Origin: Acidianus sp. HS-5
GTDB lineage: Archaea; Thermoproteota; Thermoprotei_A; Sulfolobales; Sulfolobaceae
DNA: 64,000 nucleotides
Reading direction: 5' to 3'
NCBI RefSeq assembly: GCF_021655615.1
Contig: NZ_AP025245.1
Location: forward strand, 2,294,001 to 2,358,000
Below are positions 17,453 through 25,414 of the stretch, piece after piece. Position numbers and translations under genes: made by a program. Every line of letters begins with the position of its first letter. Within the stretch, counting starts at the first letter, position 1. The notes below the pieces were generated by a model. The model was given only the letters and a program-made list of their open reading frames with translations, did not search any database and was not told the DNA's origin.

Positions 17453-18479
17453 CTAAGGCTTTTACCAAGATTTCACATTGTTCCTTTGTTCCTACGGTTA
17501 TTCTGTAAAACCCATCTAAGGGTTTTCTAATTGCTATTTTTCTTTCCATTAGAGGAGTTAATAAATCCCTATTATCCTTTATGAGAAGAAAATTAGTAAC
17601 TGATTTATACACTTTTAAACCAAGCCTTTTTAGTGAAGAGTAAAGGTATTCTCTATTTTCAGTAATTTCATTTACTATATTTTTAGCATAAGATGAGTTC
17701 TCTAATGCTGTTATCCCAGCTATTAACGAAGGCAATGCGACATCGAAAGGCGTGGAAGTCTTTGTTAGAGCATTAACTACCTCCTTATTTGCAATGAGAT
17801 AGCCTACTCTATAAGACGCTAAAGAGAAAGCCTTGCTTAAGGTCCTGACTATCATAACGTTAGGATACTCATTTACTAATGATGCTGCAGTATAACCAGA
17901 AAATTCATAATATGCCTCATCCAATACTAGAAATCCTTTTATGTTCTCAGCTAAAGTTGAAATAATTTCCTTATTAGCCTTTAACATTGGTGAACCTGTT
18001 GGATTATTTGGGTCATCAATAATTACTAATTTTGAATCCTTAGCATAATCTAGAAGTTTATCTAAATCTTCTTTCCACCAATCGCCATTCTCTATTAAAT
18101 TTACTTTATTTACCTTTAATCCTCTAACTGCGGAATAAACTGAATACATACTATATGAAGGAAAATTATAAGCTACTTGGTCCCCTGGATTAAGGAAGTT
18201 GTAGAATGTCGCCCTTAAAGCCCCGTCTCCTCCTGGAGTTGGAAAAATGTTGGATGGCTCTACCTTATTATACTCTGCTGCTAGTTCCTTAAACCTTGAA
18301 GTTAAATCTGGATGCTGATACCTATTACCTTGAGATAAGTACTTCTCAACTGCTTGAATTACAAAACTTGGAGGAGAATAAGGGGATTCATTAAGGTGAA
18401 GCCTTATTCCTTCCTTTATATCACTATAATCGTATTCTTTTGCTTCTTTTAGCCATTTAGGTATCTCGGTTGGTGCAAT
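17421..18479 (-). CDS. hisC: histidinol-phosphate aminotransferase, non-canonical start suspected
   Basis: Fold-type I PLP enzyme, first gene of the his operon. The aldimine lysine is in RTLSKAFSLASYRVG, and DDPNNPTGS and LDEAYYEF are intact. The open frame reaches a GTG at 18629, but the first 50 extra residues look like translated promoter DNA and collide with the divergent gene. The family N-terminus should lie about 28 residues before LHLNESP. There the only plausible initiator is an ATT at 18479, with a strong TATA-like TTTAAA at 18511-18516, 8 bases plus 26 upstream. From the ATT the protein has 352 residues, the normal length. Start uncertain; function secure. Confidence 0.85.
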   Translation of the reverse strand: MAPTEIPKWLKEAKEYDYSDIKEGIRLHLNESPYSPPSFVIQAVEKYLSQGNRYQHPDLTSRFKELAAEYNKVEPSNIFPTPGGDGALRATFYNFLNPGDQVAYNFPSYSMYSVYSAVRGLKVNKVNLIENGDWWKEDLDKLLDYAKDSKLVIIDDPNNPTGSPMLKANKEIISTLAENIKGFLVLDEAYYEFSGYTAASLVNEYPNVMIVRTLSKAFSLASYRVGYLIANKEVVNALTKTSTPFDVALPSLIAGITALENSSYAKNIVNEITENREYLYSSLKRLGLKVYKSVTNFLLIKDNRDLLTPLMERKIAIRKPLDGFYRITVGTKEQCEILVKALGEILESGNSK

Positions 18480-18510
18480 ACGAAACCCTTGGTAAAAAGG
18501 TTGAAATAAA

Positions 18511-18516
18511 TTTAAA
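18511..18516 (-). promoter_or_regulatory. TATA-like element of the his operon
   Basis: TTTAAA within an AT-only run (18505-18524). Read leftward, the expected start point is near 18487, eight bases before the ATT codon proposed for hisC. Its presence inside the longer hisC reading frame argues against the GTG at 18629. Confidence 0.45.
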
Positions 18517-18595
18517 AATTTTTTGTGTAAAATTTCTCGTGTTTTTAGAAAGGTTAGTATATAGCAAAAGCTTAGTAATTTCCTATTATTATTCA

Positions 18596-19126
18596 GTGAA
18601 TTTAACTCTATTAATAAATTTTGCCTCACTATACCATAGGAAAACTGGAAAGAATATCTGTATAGGAAATTTTGGTAAAATAAAGTGGGAATTTTACCCT
18701 AAAGACATAGATTTCCCAATAAAGTGTGATGATAATTCTGCTTTCCTGGTTTTTGAAGCAGAAAACGAGAATGAACTTCCAGATAAGTTCATCTTCGCAA
18801 CATCTTTTAAGAATTTAAATATAGATGCTATAAAAATACGAGTGGAAAAAATTGGGTATAATGAATATAAGGCGATGATTAAAGATGATGTAATCCCGTT
18901 TAAGATTATTAGCGGTGAGATAAAAGAGGTAGAACTTGCAAGCGATTATACCGAATTGCTTAATATTATAAAAGACTTTGGAGGGGAATGCGAAATAAGA
19001 GATCTAGTTAACATTGCCTCAAAGAGGTTAAGCATTCCAAGGGAAGAAGTTAAGGAAAAACTATTATTCCTAAAAGAAATTAATAAAATTGATATAGAGG
19101 GAAAGAAAATAAGGATTATTCTATAA
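18596..19126 (+). CDS. unknown protein with a possible C-terminal winged helix
   Basis: 176 residues from a GTG at 18596. The frame can be opened to 18470, but that would overlap hisC heavily, and a TATA-like TAGTATATAG (18555-18564) sits about 30 bases before this GTG. Not recognised. The middle has alternating strands (SAFLVFEAENENELP; IDAIKIRVEKIGYNEYKA); the C-terminal 65 residues resemble a winged helix (GGECEIRDLVNIASKRL then a KGKKIRII-type wing). DNA binding is speculation. Its end overlaps leuS by 11 bases. Confidence 0.55.
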   Translation: MNLTLLINFASLYHRKTGKNICIGNFGKIKWEFYPKDIDFPIKCDDNSAFLVFEAENENELPDKFIFATSFKNLNIDAIKIRVEKIGYNEYKAMIKDDVIPFKIISGEIKEVELASDYTELLNIIKDFGGECEIRDLVNIASKRLSIPREEVKEKLLFLKEINKIDIEGKKIRIIL

Positions 19127-21944
19127 TGATTGCAGGTCTTAGAGGAAGTGCATCCTTATTATAATCCTTCTTAATTTCGCTAGTGAATCTTCCGACTTTT
19201 ACTTCTAATCCTAACTTATATCTGATATAGCTTAAACCATCCTTAACTAGCTCTTCCTCATCAAATCCATACGACGCAATTTTCTTCATCTCATCTCCCA
19301 TTCCTTGTGCGTATTGAAATATTTTTTGTAGATCTTTTGCTTCTTCGTTATTCTTAGGCTTGTGAGAACTCATGAAAGTTTTCATACTACCTCCAGTGCT
19401 GATTGTATTTAATGCATCTATTAGCAATTGCATTTTTGATTTATCTGCAACGTAGATTTTAACTAACTTAGGAGTTCCTTTATAGACGTTTAAGATAGCT
19501 TTAACGTCATCAATTATCAGTTTATGATATTCGTGTGCTACTTCAGTCTTAATATCAACTTTGCTTTCGTCAAATTTAGGCCATTCTTCTAGTGATACAA
19601 AAGTATCATGACCTAATGAATTCCAAACCTCTTCAGCAATGTGAGGTGCAAAAGGAGCTATTAATTTACTCCAGCTTTCTAAAACAACTTTCAATACATC
19701 ACCGTTAGGATTCCTACCTTCAGCTTTAGTCATCTCCATATAATCATTAATATCTGAAGATAGTCCAAATAACACTTCATTTAATGCTTCCCTGAATCTC
19801 ATATCTTCCATCATTGGTGTAACTTCTTTTATGGTAGAATACAGTCTGGAAAGCATCCATTTTTCCGGAATTCCAAACTCAGTACTATTAGAAGCTTTAA
19901 TTGTAGTTAGCATGTCATAGAATTTTTTCAAATTGTCTATAACTGACTTTGCTACAGCTTCTGTAAAGTTTGTTTCTGAGCCCATATCTGCTGTTGCAGC
20001 TAAAGTTATTCTAATAACGTCAGGACTGTAAATCCTAATTGCCTTCCTTAATGGAATTATATTTCTTAGAGATTTACTCATCTTCTTTCCTTCATACAAT
20101 ACTAGCCCGTTAACTGCAACTCCTCTAGGCCACAAATTCTCCGGAAATACTGCAGCGTGATTGAATATGAAGAATGATAAATGATTAGGTATCAAGTCCG
20201 AACCGCTGTGCCTCATGTTTAATGGATACCAGTAAGCGAACTCATTCCTTAAATCTTGCAAGACCTCTTCTGGAATGTTTGTCGTCTTTGATACTTCCTT
20301 AGCATCACCTTTTCCTAACATTACATAATCCCAGAATTCGAAAGTTAGTTGAGAAGCATGTAAGCCATACTTTCTTATTTTATGAGCAATAGTATAATAA
20401 GCCATGTAAATCGTTGAGTCTGATAAACTTTCAATTATCCATTTCTTATCCCAAGGTAAAGGAGTACCTAAACCTCTAGTTCTTGCACAAGCTCTCTTTT
20501 GTAACCAATCTAAAGCATATTCAAAGTCTTTTCTAACTTCCTCAGGCACTACTCTCATCATGGATAATAATTTCTTTGCCTTTGCTTTCCACTCTGGATT
20601 ACCGTAATCTAAAAACCACTGATCCTTTAATATTTTTACTACTACTTCGTTTCCGCATCTGCAATATACTGGCCTATTCATTATTTCTAAGATTTTCCTA
20701 CCTAAACTATGATTAATTATAAAATCAGTAATCATCTTCCTTGCTTCTGGTACAGATAATCCAACTATACCTTTTAATTCGTCTCTATATTCAGATTTAA
20801 CTCTCGATATAACATCTTCCCTCATTTTTCCTTTATTATATTCAGTTCTATATACTAGCTCTGTTAATTTCTTTAGATCTGCGTCATTCTTAGGTTTTTC
20901 TTTCTCAACTACTTCTGCTGCTGGAGAATCGCCGTAACCTTCAACCTTTATTACCGGGATTATTTGAGTATTAGGACTTACCTTCTTTAAATAGTAATAA
21001 TCAAAAGGAGCGTGAGCCGGAACGCTCATCACTACTCCAGTTGCCATGTCCGGATCTACAAAGTCTCCAGGTAATATTGGAACGCTTTGACCTGTTATTG
21101 GATTTACAGCTTTTAATTTAGTTAGATCGGAACCAGAAATCTTATCTATAACTTTAACATTATCAATCTGGAAACTTAACTTGAAAGCCGCCCTTTCTGT
21201 AACTATCATGTTCTTTCCGTCTATTTCGGCTACTGTATAAGTTACCTTAGGATTAACCCATACGGCGACTACACCGAATACGGTTTCCGGTCTTAAAGTA
21301 GCAACTGGCAAGATACCTTTCTCTGATTCGAAGTAAATCACCACGTATTCTCCTATATCCGGTTCCATATCACCTTTAGTATCATGCATTCCCACTGGTA
21401 AGTGATGTACTGGACACCAGCCTACAGGATGAGTATCTTTTACTATATAACCCTGTTCCTGTAATTTATTAAATTGCCATACAATAAATGATGAAAATTC
21501 TGGATCTATTGTTGTGAATTCCCTTCTCCAATCTATACTTAAGCCTAACTCTCTCATAGCCTTCTTTATATCTTCCTTGAAGTAATTTGCCATAAATAGT
21601 GGGTCGGACAGTTTTGGAATGTCTTCCGATGGAATCTCATAAATATTCTTAAAAATGTCAATGACTTCCTTCTCTCCTTTGGCAACATCATCTGCCATAG
21701 TTATAATAGGCGTCCCAGTATAATGAAAGCCCATGGGAAATAATACATTATAACCTTCCATCCTCAAGTATCTTGCATAAATATCAGCAGTAGTATATGT
21801 TCTTCCGTGACCTAAGTGAAAAGGACTGTTTGGGTAAGGAAATGCTACTGTAGTAAAGAACTTTTTCCTACTGTTATCTGGATTACTTTCAAATATTTTG
21901 CTTTCCTCCCACTTCTTTTGCCATTTTTGGGATATATTGACCAA
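19116..21944 (-). CDS. leuS: leucyl-tRNA synthetase
   Basis: 942 residues, archaeal/eukaryal-type class I enzyme. The ATP signature is HLGHG in FPYPNSPFHLGHGRTY, and KMSKS occurs in LYEGKKMSKSLRN. The large editing insertion (CP1) lies between them, with the conserved threonine-rich ATLRPETVFG. TTG start. A TATATTA element at 21985-21991 lies in the gap to the divergent adenosyltransferase and could serve both. Confidence 0.96.
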   Translation of the reverse strand: MVNISQKWQKKWEESKIFESNPDNSRKKFFTTVAFPYPNSPFHLGHGRTYTTADIYARYLRMEGYNVLFPMGFHYTGTPIITMADDVAKGEKEVIDIFKNIYEIPSEDIPKLSDPLFMANYFKEDIKKAMRELGLSIDWRREFTTIDPEFSSFIVWQFNKLQEQGYIVKDTHPVGWCPVHHLPVGMHDTKGDMEPDIGEYVVIYFESEKGILPVATLRPETVFGVVAVWVNPKVTYTVAEIDGKNMIVTERAAFKLSFQIDNVKVIDKISGSDLTKLKAVNPITGQSVPILPGDFVDPDMATGVVMSVPAHAPFDYYYLKKVSPNTQIIPVIKVEGYGDSPAAEVVEKEKPKNDADLKKLTELVYRTEYNKGKMREDVISRVKSEYRDELKGIVGLSVPEARKMITDFIINHSLGRKILEIMNRPVYCRCGNEVVVKILKDQWFLDYGNPEWKAKAKKLLSMMRVVPEEVRKDFEYALDWLQKRACARTRGLGTPLPWDKKWIIESLSDSTIYMAYYTIAHKIRKYGLHASQLTFEFWDYVMLGKGDAKEVSKTTNIPEEVLQDLRNEFAYWYPLNMRHSGSDLIPNHLSFFIFNHAAVFPENLWPRGVAVNGLVLYEGKKMSKSLRNIIPLRKAIRIYSPDVIRITLAATADMGSETNFTEAVAKSVIDNLKKFYDMLTTIKASNSTEFGIPEKWMLSRLYSTIKEVTPMMEDMRFREALNEVLFGLSSDINDYMEMTKAEGRNPNGDVLKVVLESWSKLIAPFAPHIAEEVWNSLGHDTFVSLEEWPKFDESKVDIKTEVAHEYHKLIIDDVKAILNVYKGTPKLVKIYVADKSKMQLLIDALNTISTGGSMKTFMSSHKPKNNEEAKDLQKIFQYAQGMGDEMKKIASYGFDEEELVKDGLSYIRYKLGLEVKVGRFTSEIKKDYNKDALPLRPAIIIE

Positions 21945-21984
21945 GAATGTGCTGAAAGTCTGAGAAATTCAACTCACCAAAACC

Positions 21985-21991
21985 TATATTA
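21985..21991. promoter_or_regulatory. TATA-like element between leuS and the adenosyltransferase gene
   Basis: TATATTA reads TAATATA on the other strand. Rightward, its centre is 28 bases from the ATG at 22016 (leaderless message). Leftward, the expected start is near 21962, leaving leuS an 18-base leader. Spacing assigned by eye. Confidence 0.4.
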
Positions 21992-22015
21992 CCGGGTTAT
22001 TTTTAAGCTTATTAA

Positions 22016-22540
22016 ATGTTCACAAGAACTGGAGACGATGGAAAAACAAACATTATAAATAAGAGAGTAGGCAAAGACTCACCATTAGTTAATATGCTTG
22101 GAGATTTAGATGAGGTTAATTCCTTCTTAGGCTTAGCTTTAGTTAAATTACCTTGGGAAGATATGAGAAAAGATATTGAAAAAATTCAATACGAACTTTT
22201 CGCAATAGGAGAAGAATTAAGTACAGGAAATATTAAAATAACTCAAGAAAACGTAAAGTGGCTTGAAGAGAGAACCGTAGCTTATAGAAAAGAGAGCGGA
22301 CCCGTAAAACTTTTCGTAATTCCAGGAGGTTCTGAAGAAGCATCTTACCTTCATGTAGTAAGAAGTATTGTTAGAAGAGTGGAAAGGAATTCCGTTAAAT
22401 ATTCTAAGGAGATCGAATTTGATAAATGGATAATAGTTTATTTGAATAGATTATCTTCACTATTATTCTCAATGGCAACTGTCGCAAACAAGAGAAAAGG
22501 AGTAGAAGAGAGAATTTACGAGATACGCAAATATTTCTGA
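22016..22540 (+). CDS. PduO-type ATP:cob(I)alamin adenosyltransferase
   Basis: 174 residues, a five-helix bundle that forms trimers and adenosylates cobalamin. The N-terminal ATP-binding motif is intact (TRTGDDGKT, then GDLDEVNSFLG), as is the helix RSIVRRVERNSV and the C-terminal YLNRLSSLLFSMATVANK. The cofactor feeds enzymes such as methylmalonyl-CoA mutase. Divergent from leuS; its end overlaps the convergent thiolase gene by 25 bases. Confidence 0.93.
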   Translation: MFTRTGDDGKTNIINKRVGKDSPLVNMLGDLDEVNSFLGLALVKLPWEDMRKDIEKIQYELFAIGEELSTGNIKITQENVKWLEERTVAYRKESGPVKLFVIPGGSEEASYLHVVRSIVRRVERNSVKYSKEIEFDKWIIVYLNRLSSLLFSMATVANKRKGVEERIYEIRKYF

Positions 22541-23475
22541 GGAAATAGTCCGGACTGTAACATTAATTCACAGTTTTTGCATATATCTCTCCCGTAACTT
22601 GTAGGTTCACCGCAAATCTTGCAAGTAGGTAATTCTTCTTTAGGAGAATGCTGCCTAACCAACTCGGAAATTTTATCAAATTCCTCAACAATTCTAAGTA
22701 AACTGCCAGGCTTTTGCTGTTCTATTAGATAAAGTAAATCTCTTACTCTAGCTCTTAATGTAGGTTTAGCAGAGATGTAAGGACACTCGACTTCCTGAAA
22801 TTCAAATCCTTTCAGAAAAGCATACATAGTAGTCTCCCACTCGTAAATCTTCCTCAAAGGCTTAACCCTCAATACGAATTTATCACTTAATTTAAGAGGA
22901 ACATCTCCTAATCTGACTAACCTTTTGACGTCACCTCTCAGTATGTTTACAATGACCGTCTGTGCTTCGTCATCTAAATTATGTCCAGTAGCAACTAAAT
23001 CTGCTTTAACTTCTCTCCCTGCTTCGTTTATTAGTTTCCTCCTAAAACCTCCACAGAAAGTACAGGCAGATATGCTCAACCCTTTTAATCTAGCAGATTT
23101 TACCATATCGTCTAAGGTGTAACCTACAGAATCCCTAAATGAAGTTGAGATTAAATCTATACCTAAATCATCTAAATATTTCTTTAATTTTTCAGCTTGT
23201 TCCCTTCTATTATACCCAGAGATTCCTTCAACAATATTAAAAGCTACTAGCCTCTTAGGCTCAATAAAGCTGGCTAGAGTGTCTGCTAAAGTTAAGCTAT
23301 CTTTTCCTCCTGAAACCGCCAAAAGAATTTTATTAGCTTTCAAAAGACCTTGTTTTTCTGCTTCCTTCTTAACTCTCTGTCTTACATCTTCTATAAAACA
23401 ATCTTTACAAAGCCTTCTCCCAGTATGGGACTGGTAAACTACTGCTTCCCTAGATTTACAAACGTCGCACATCAT
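22516..23475 (-). CDS. TtuA/NcsA-like tRNA 2-thiouridine synthetase
   Basis: 319 residues. An N-terminal zinc finger (CDVC then CKDC), the PP-loop for ATP (AVSGGKDSLTL, near residue 55), the C-T-F-C pair at about residues 139-142, a third cysteine in VECPYI that would complete a [4Fe-4S] site, and a C-terminal zinc finger (CKICG then CKNC) all match the TtuA/Ncs6 group that thiolates tRNA uridines, here presumably with a ubiquitin-like sulfur carrier. TtuA (position 54) and NcsA (wobble position 34) cannot be separated by eye. Overlaps the DUF211 gene by four bases. Confidence 0.88.
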   Translation of the reverse strand: MMCDVCKSREAVVYQSHTGRRLCKDCFIEDVRQRVKKEAEKQGLLKANKILLAVSGGKDSLTLADTLASFIEPKRLVAFNIVEGISGYNRREQAEKLKKYLDDLGIDLISTSFRDSVGYTLDDMVKSARLKGLSISACTFCGGFRRKLINEAGREVKADLVATGHNLDDEAQTVIVNILRGDVKRLVRLGDVPLKLSDKFVLRVKPLRKIYEWETTMYAFLKGFEFQEVECPYISAKPTLRARVRDLLYLIEQQKPGSLLRIVEEFDKISELVRQHSPKEELPTCKICGEPTSYGRDICKNCELMLQSGLFPQKYLRIS

Positions 23476-23753
23476 TTTCCTTTCCTACCTTCAACTAGCT
23501 TATTTCCTGCTGCAACTTCATCAATACTGTGGATTGCACAACCGTCTTCTTCCAAGGCTTTTTTGACTTCCTCAAAGTTTATGTTAGGCCCTTCTATAAC
23601 TACCATTAATCCCATAGTCTCAACGTCCATATCTGTTACGCTAATATTAACTCCATCTACTCCTTCAAGTTCTGTTATTTTCCCTGCTAAGTCTACTATT
23701 GTAGAACCTTTAATTGGTTTTAAAACGTCGAGAACAATCCTTCTTATACTCAC
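23472..23753 (-). CDS. DUF211-family protein
   Basis: 93 residues, GTG start. The N-terminal RRIVLDVLKPIKG and the alternating beta-alpha-beta-beta-alpha-beta pattern (DGVNISVTDMDVETMGLMVVIEG) are typical of DUF211, a ferredoxin-like fold widely kept in archaea with no established function. Four-base overlap with the downstream thiolase gene suggests one transcript. Confidence 0.88.
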   Translation of the reverse strand: MSIRRIVLDVLKPIKGSTIVDLAGKITELEGVDGVNISVTDMDVETMGLMVVIEGPNINFEEVKKALEEDGCAIHSIDEVAAGNKLVEGRKGK

Positions 23754-23912
23754 TCTTCATCAATGTGTTAAATAAGGACTTTAACGTTAAAAATCTAATT
23801 TTTTAAGCTGAATATATCTTAAAAATCTAGAATTTAATGTATTAAAAATATTAAAGCTGTCCCTAGTTTTAAGTCTTTAAAATCGTGTAACAAGTTTAGG
23901 TTAATTTTAAAT

Positions 23913-23958
23913 AAATAGGGTTCGGGGGTATATAAAGGGGGGTTTAAAAATGATGGGG
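23913..23958 (+). promoter_or_regulatory. speH promoter with four G tracts around the TATA box
   Basis: In the 196-base gap before speH, a TATATAAA (23929-23936) lies between G runs: GGG at 23918-23920, GGGGG at 23924-23928, GGGGGG at 23937-23942 and GGGGG at 23955-23959. A second TATA-like run (ttttaaataaat, 23905-23916) has better spacing for the ATG at 23950. G tracts are striking in this AT-rich genome and formally allow a G-quadruplex. The rest of the gap is AT-rich with no other gene. Confidence 0.45.
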
Positions 23959-24321
23959 GTAAATCAAGAAATACCAAAAGTTATAGGAAAACAAGTTTAC
24001 GGAAGCTTGTACGATTGCGATGAGAGCACTTTGAAGGACGTGGAAAGATTAAAGAGCATAGTAATAAATTCCGCAAAAATAGGTAACATGACCCTCCTTG
24101 ACATTAAAGCTTGGAAAATAGGAGAAGGCGCAAGCGTAGTGGCAATAGTATTAGAAAGTCATATAACTATTCATACTTGGCCAGAATATAGATTTGCAAC
24201 AGTTGACGTCTACTCCTGTGGAGCAAAGAGCGAACCAAAGAAAGCCTTTGCTTACATAGCAAAGGAATTAGGAGCAAAAAGATACAGTATGAATGAGGCT
24301 GATAGGTCATCGGACTTTTAA
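23950..24321 (+). CDS. speH: S-adenosylmethionine decarboxylase proenzyme
   Basis: 123 residues, the short prokaryotic class. Self-cleavage between E and S in LESHITIHTWPE makes the pyruvoyl group. Catalytic Cys is in YSCGA. Decarboxylated AdoMet donates aminopropyl groups for spermidine. Crenarchaea also have an arginine decarboxylase of the same fold. I favour AdoMet decarboxylase because the gene lies between leuS and the UbiA gene, where I recall the Sulfolobus solfataricus AdoMet enzyme (SSO0585), not the arginine enzyme (SSO0536). The choice is based on position, not on residues. Confidence 0.82.
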   Translation: MMGVNQEIPKVIGKQVYGSLYDCDESTLKDVERLKSIVINSAKIGNMTLLDIKAWKIGEGASVVAIVLESHITIHTWPEYRFATVDVYSCGAKSEPKKAFAYIAKELGAKRYSMNEADRSSDF

Positions 24322-25208
24322 TCGTAGGTGGAGGCTTAGCAGGACTTTTACTTGGCTATAGAGAAAAAAGAAGAGAAGACGTTCTTATTTTCGATAGGAA
24401 AAGATTTCCAGGCAAAAAATGTACTGGAATAATAAGTTATTCCACTTTTCAGAAGTTGGGAATATCCAAGGATTTTATTGACCGAGACTTTAAAGAAATA
24501 GAGATAGTTATAAATAATAAATATTCAATTTTTGTCAAAACTAACGTATTGAGATTAAATAGAGAAAATCTAGAGAAATGGTTGGACCAAGAATTAAAAG
24601 TTATTAGACCAGTAAATGCAGAAATTAAAAGCGAAAAAGAAGTTATAGTCAATAATACAGTGTACACAGGTAAGGTAATTGATTGCTCTGGTTGGAAAGG
24701 CAAGGCTAAGTGGATTAAAGCTATAGAGGAAGTTAGAGAACCGATTACTGATGATAAAATTACAGTTTTTATTGATTCAAAGAACCCTGGAGGATTTTCA
24801 TGGATAGTCCCTCTACCCGATAAAACTTTAATAGGTTCATTATCTTATCTTGAACCAAGAAACTTCTTACCTAATCTAGATAAAAGACTAGTTGAAACTC
24901 ACGGTGGTGGAATACCTAGAGTAAAGCCTATTAGAATCCAGAATATCCCTACATTCGGTGACAGAACGGGCTTAATAAAAACTTTCACTGGAGGAGGGAT
25001 ATTCGGAATAGCCGAACTGATTTCGTCCACAGATTATAAGAAGACTTTTTCTGAATTATCTAAAGAAGTAAGGAAACAGTATTATTTAACGTTACTAGTG
25101 GAGAAAACTTGGAAAACTTGGTTATATTTAGCAAGAATTTACAAGGATAAGACAATAAGAGCGGAAAAGGAGTTCGATTTCCATTCAATGCTTCTTTTCT
25201 CTCACTAA
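24309..25208 (+). CDS. geranylgeranyl-reductase-like FAD protein lacking a canonical start codon
   Basis: About 300 residues. The FAD-binding Rossmann motif LLIVGGGLAGLLLG begins within a few codons of the frame's left limit (a stop at 24303-24305), and no ATG, GTG or TTG precedes it; the first in-frame TTG is 24456, beyond the motif. ATC at 24309 would give a normal N-terminus. Other landmarks are the CTGIIS cysteine segment, GGFSWIVPLPDKTLIG and TGGGIFGIAELI, as in digeranylgeranylglycerophospholipid reductases, but the protein is shorter than usual. Possible substrates are isoprenoid lipids or quinone side chains. It overlaps speH, and its end overlaps the convergent 63-codon gene by 24 bases. 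A sequencing frameshift is possible. Confidence 0.7.
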   Translation: MGLLIVGGGLAGLLLGYREKRREDVLIFDRKRFPGKKCTGIISYSTFQKLGISKDFIDRDFKEIEIVINNKYSIFVKTNVLRLNRENLEKWLDQELKVIRPVNAEIKSEKEVIVNNTVYTGKVIDCSGWKGKAKWIKAIEEVREPITDDKITVFIDSKNPGGFSWIVPLPDKTLIGSLSYLEPRNFLPNLDKRLVETHGGGIPRVKPIRIQNIPTFGDRTGLIKTFTGGGIFGIAELISSTDYKKTFSELSKEVRKQYYLTLLVEKTWKTWLYLARIYKDKTIRAEKEFDFHSMLLFSH

Positions 25209-25376
25209 ATTAAAGCACCCTTCTCCTTTTTCTATGATTCCTTTACTCATTAACTCAGCAATTACTTTTTCAGGCTCTTTAACTCCTAAGGCTTTCAAAT
25301 CCCTAACAGCAATTATTTCCCCAACAGAAATATATTTTCTAAAATACTTTTCAGCTATTTCTAAGTCCTTTTCCAT
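25185..25376 (-). CDS. small winged-helix-like protein
   Basis: 63 residues, ATG start, not recognised by name. The pattern of helix, helix, recognition helix and short wing (GEIIAVRDLKALGV, PEKVIAELMSKGIIEKGE) suggests a compact winged helix, as in small replication or transcription adaptors. It is divergent from the UbiA gene with its own AT-rich upstream element and overlaps the flavoprotein gene tail to tail by 24 bases. Confidence 0.55.
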   Translation of the reverse strand: MEKDLEIAEKYFRKYISVGEIIAVRDLKALGVKEPEKVIAELMSKGIIEKGEGCFNLVREKKH

Positions 25377-25414
25377 ACTCTAATTTTATTTTCTTATACT
25401 CATTTAACGCTATC

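Noticed and set aside
18470..18595. N-terminal extension of the rightward gene next to hisC
   Set aside because: It overlaps hisC and its promoter, and a GTG at 18596 with a properly placed TATA-like element gives a better start.
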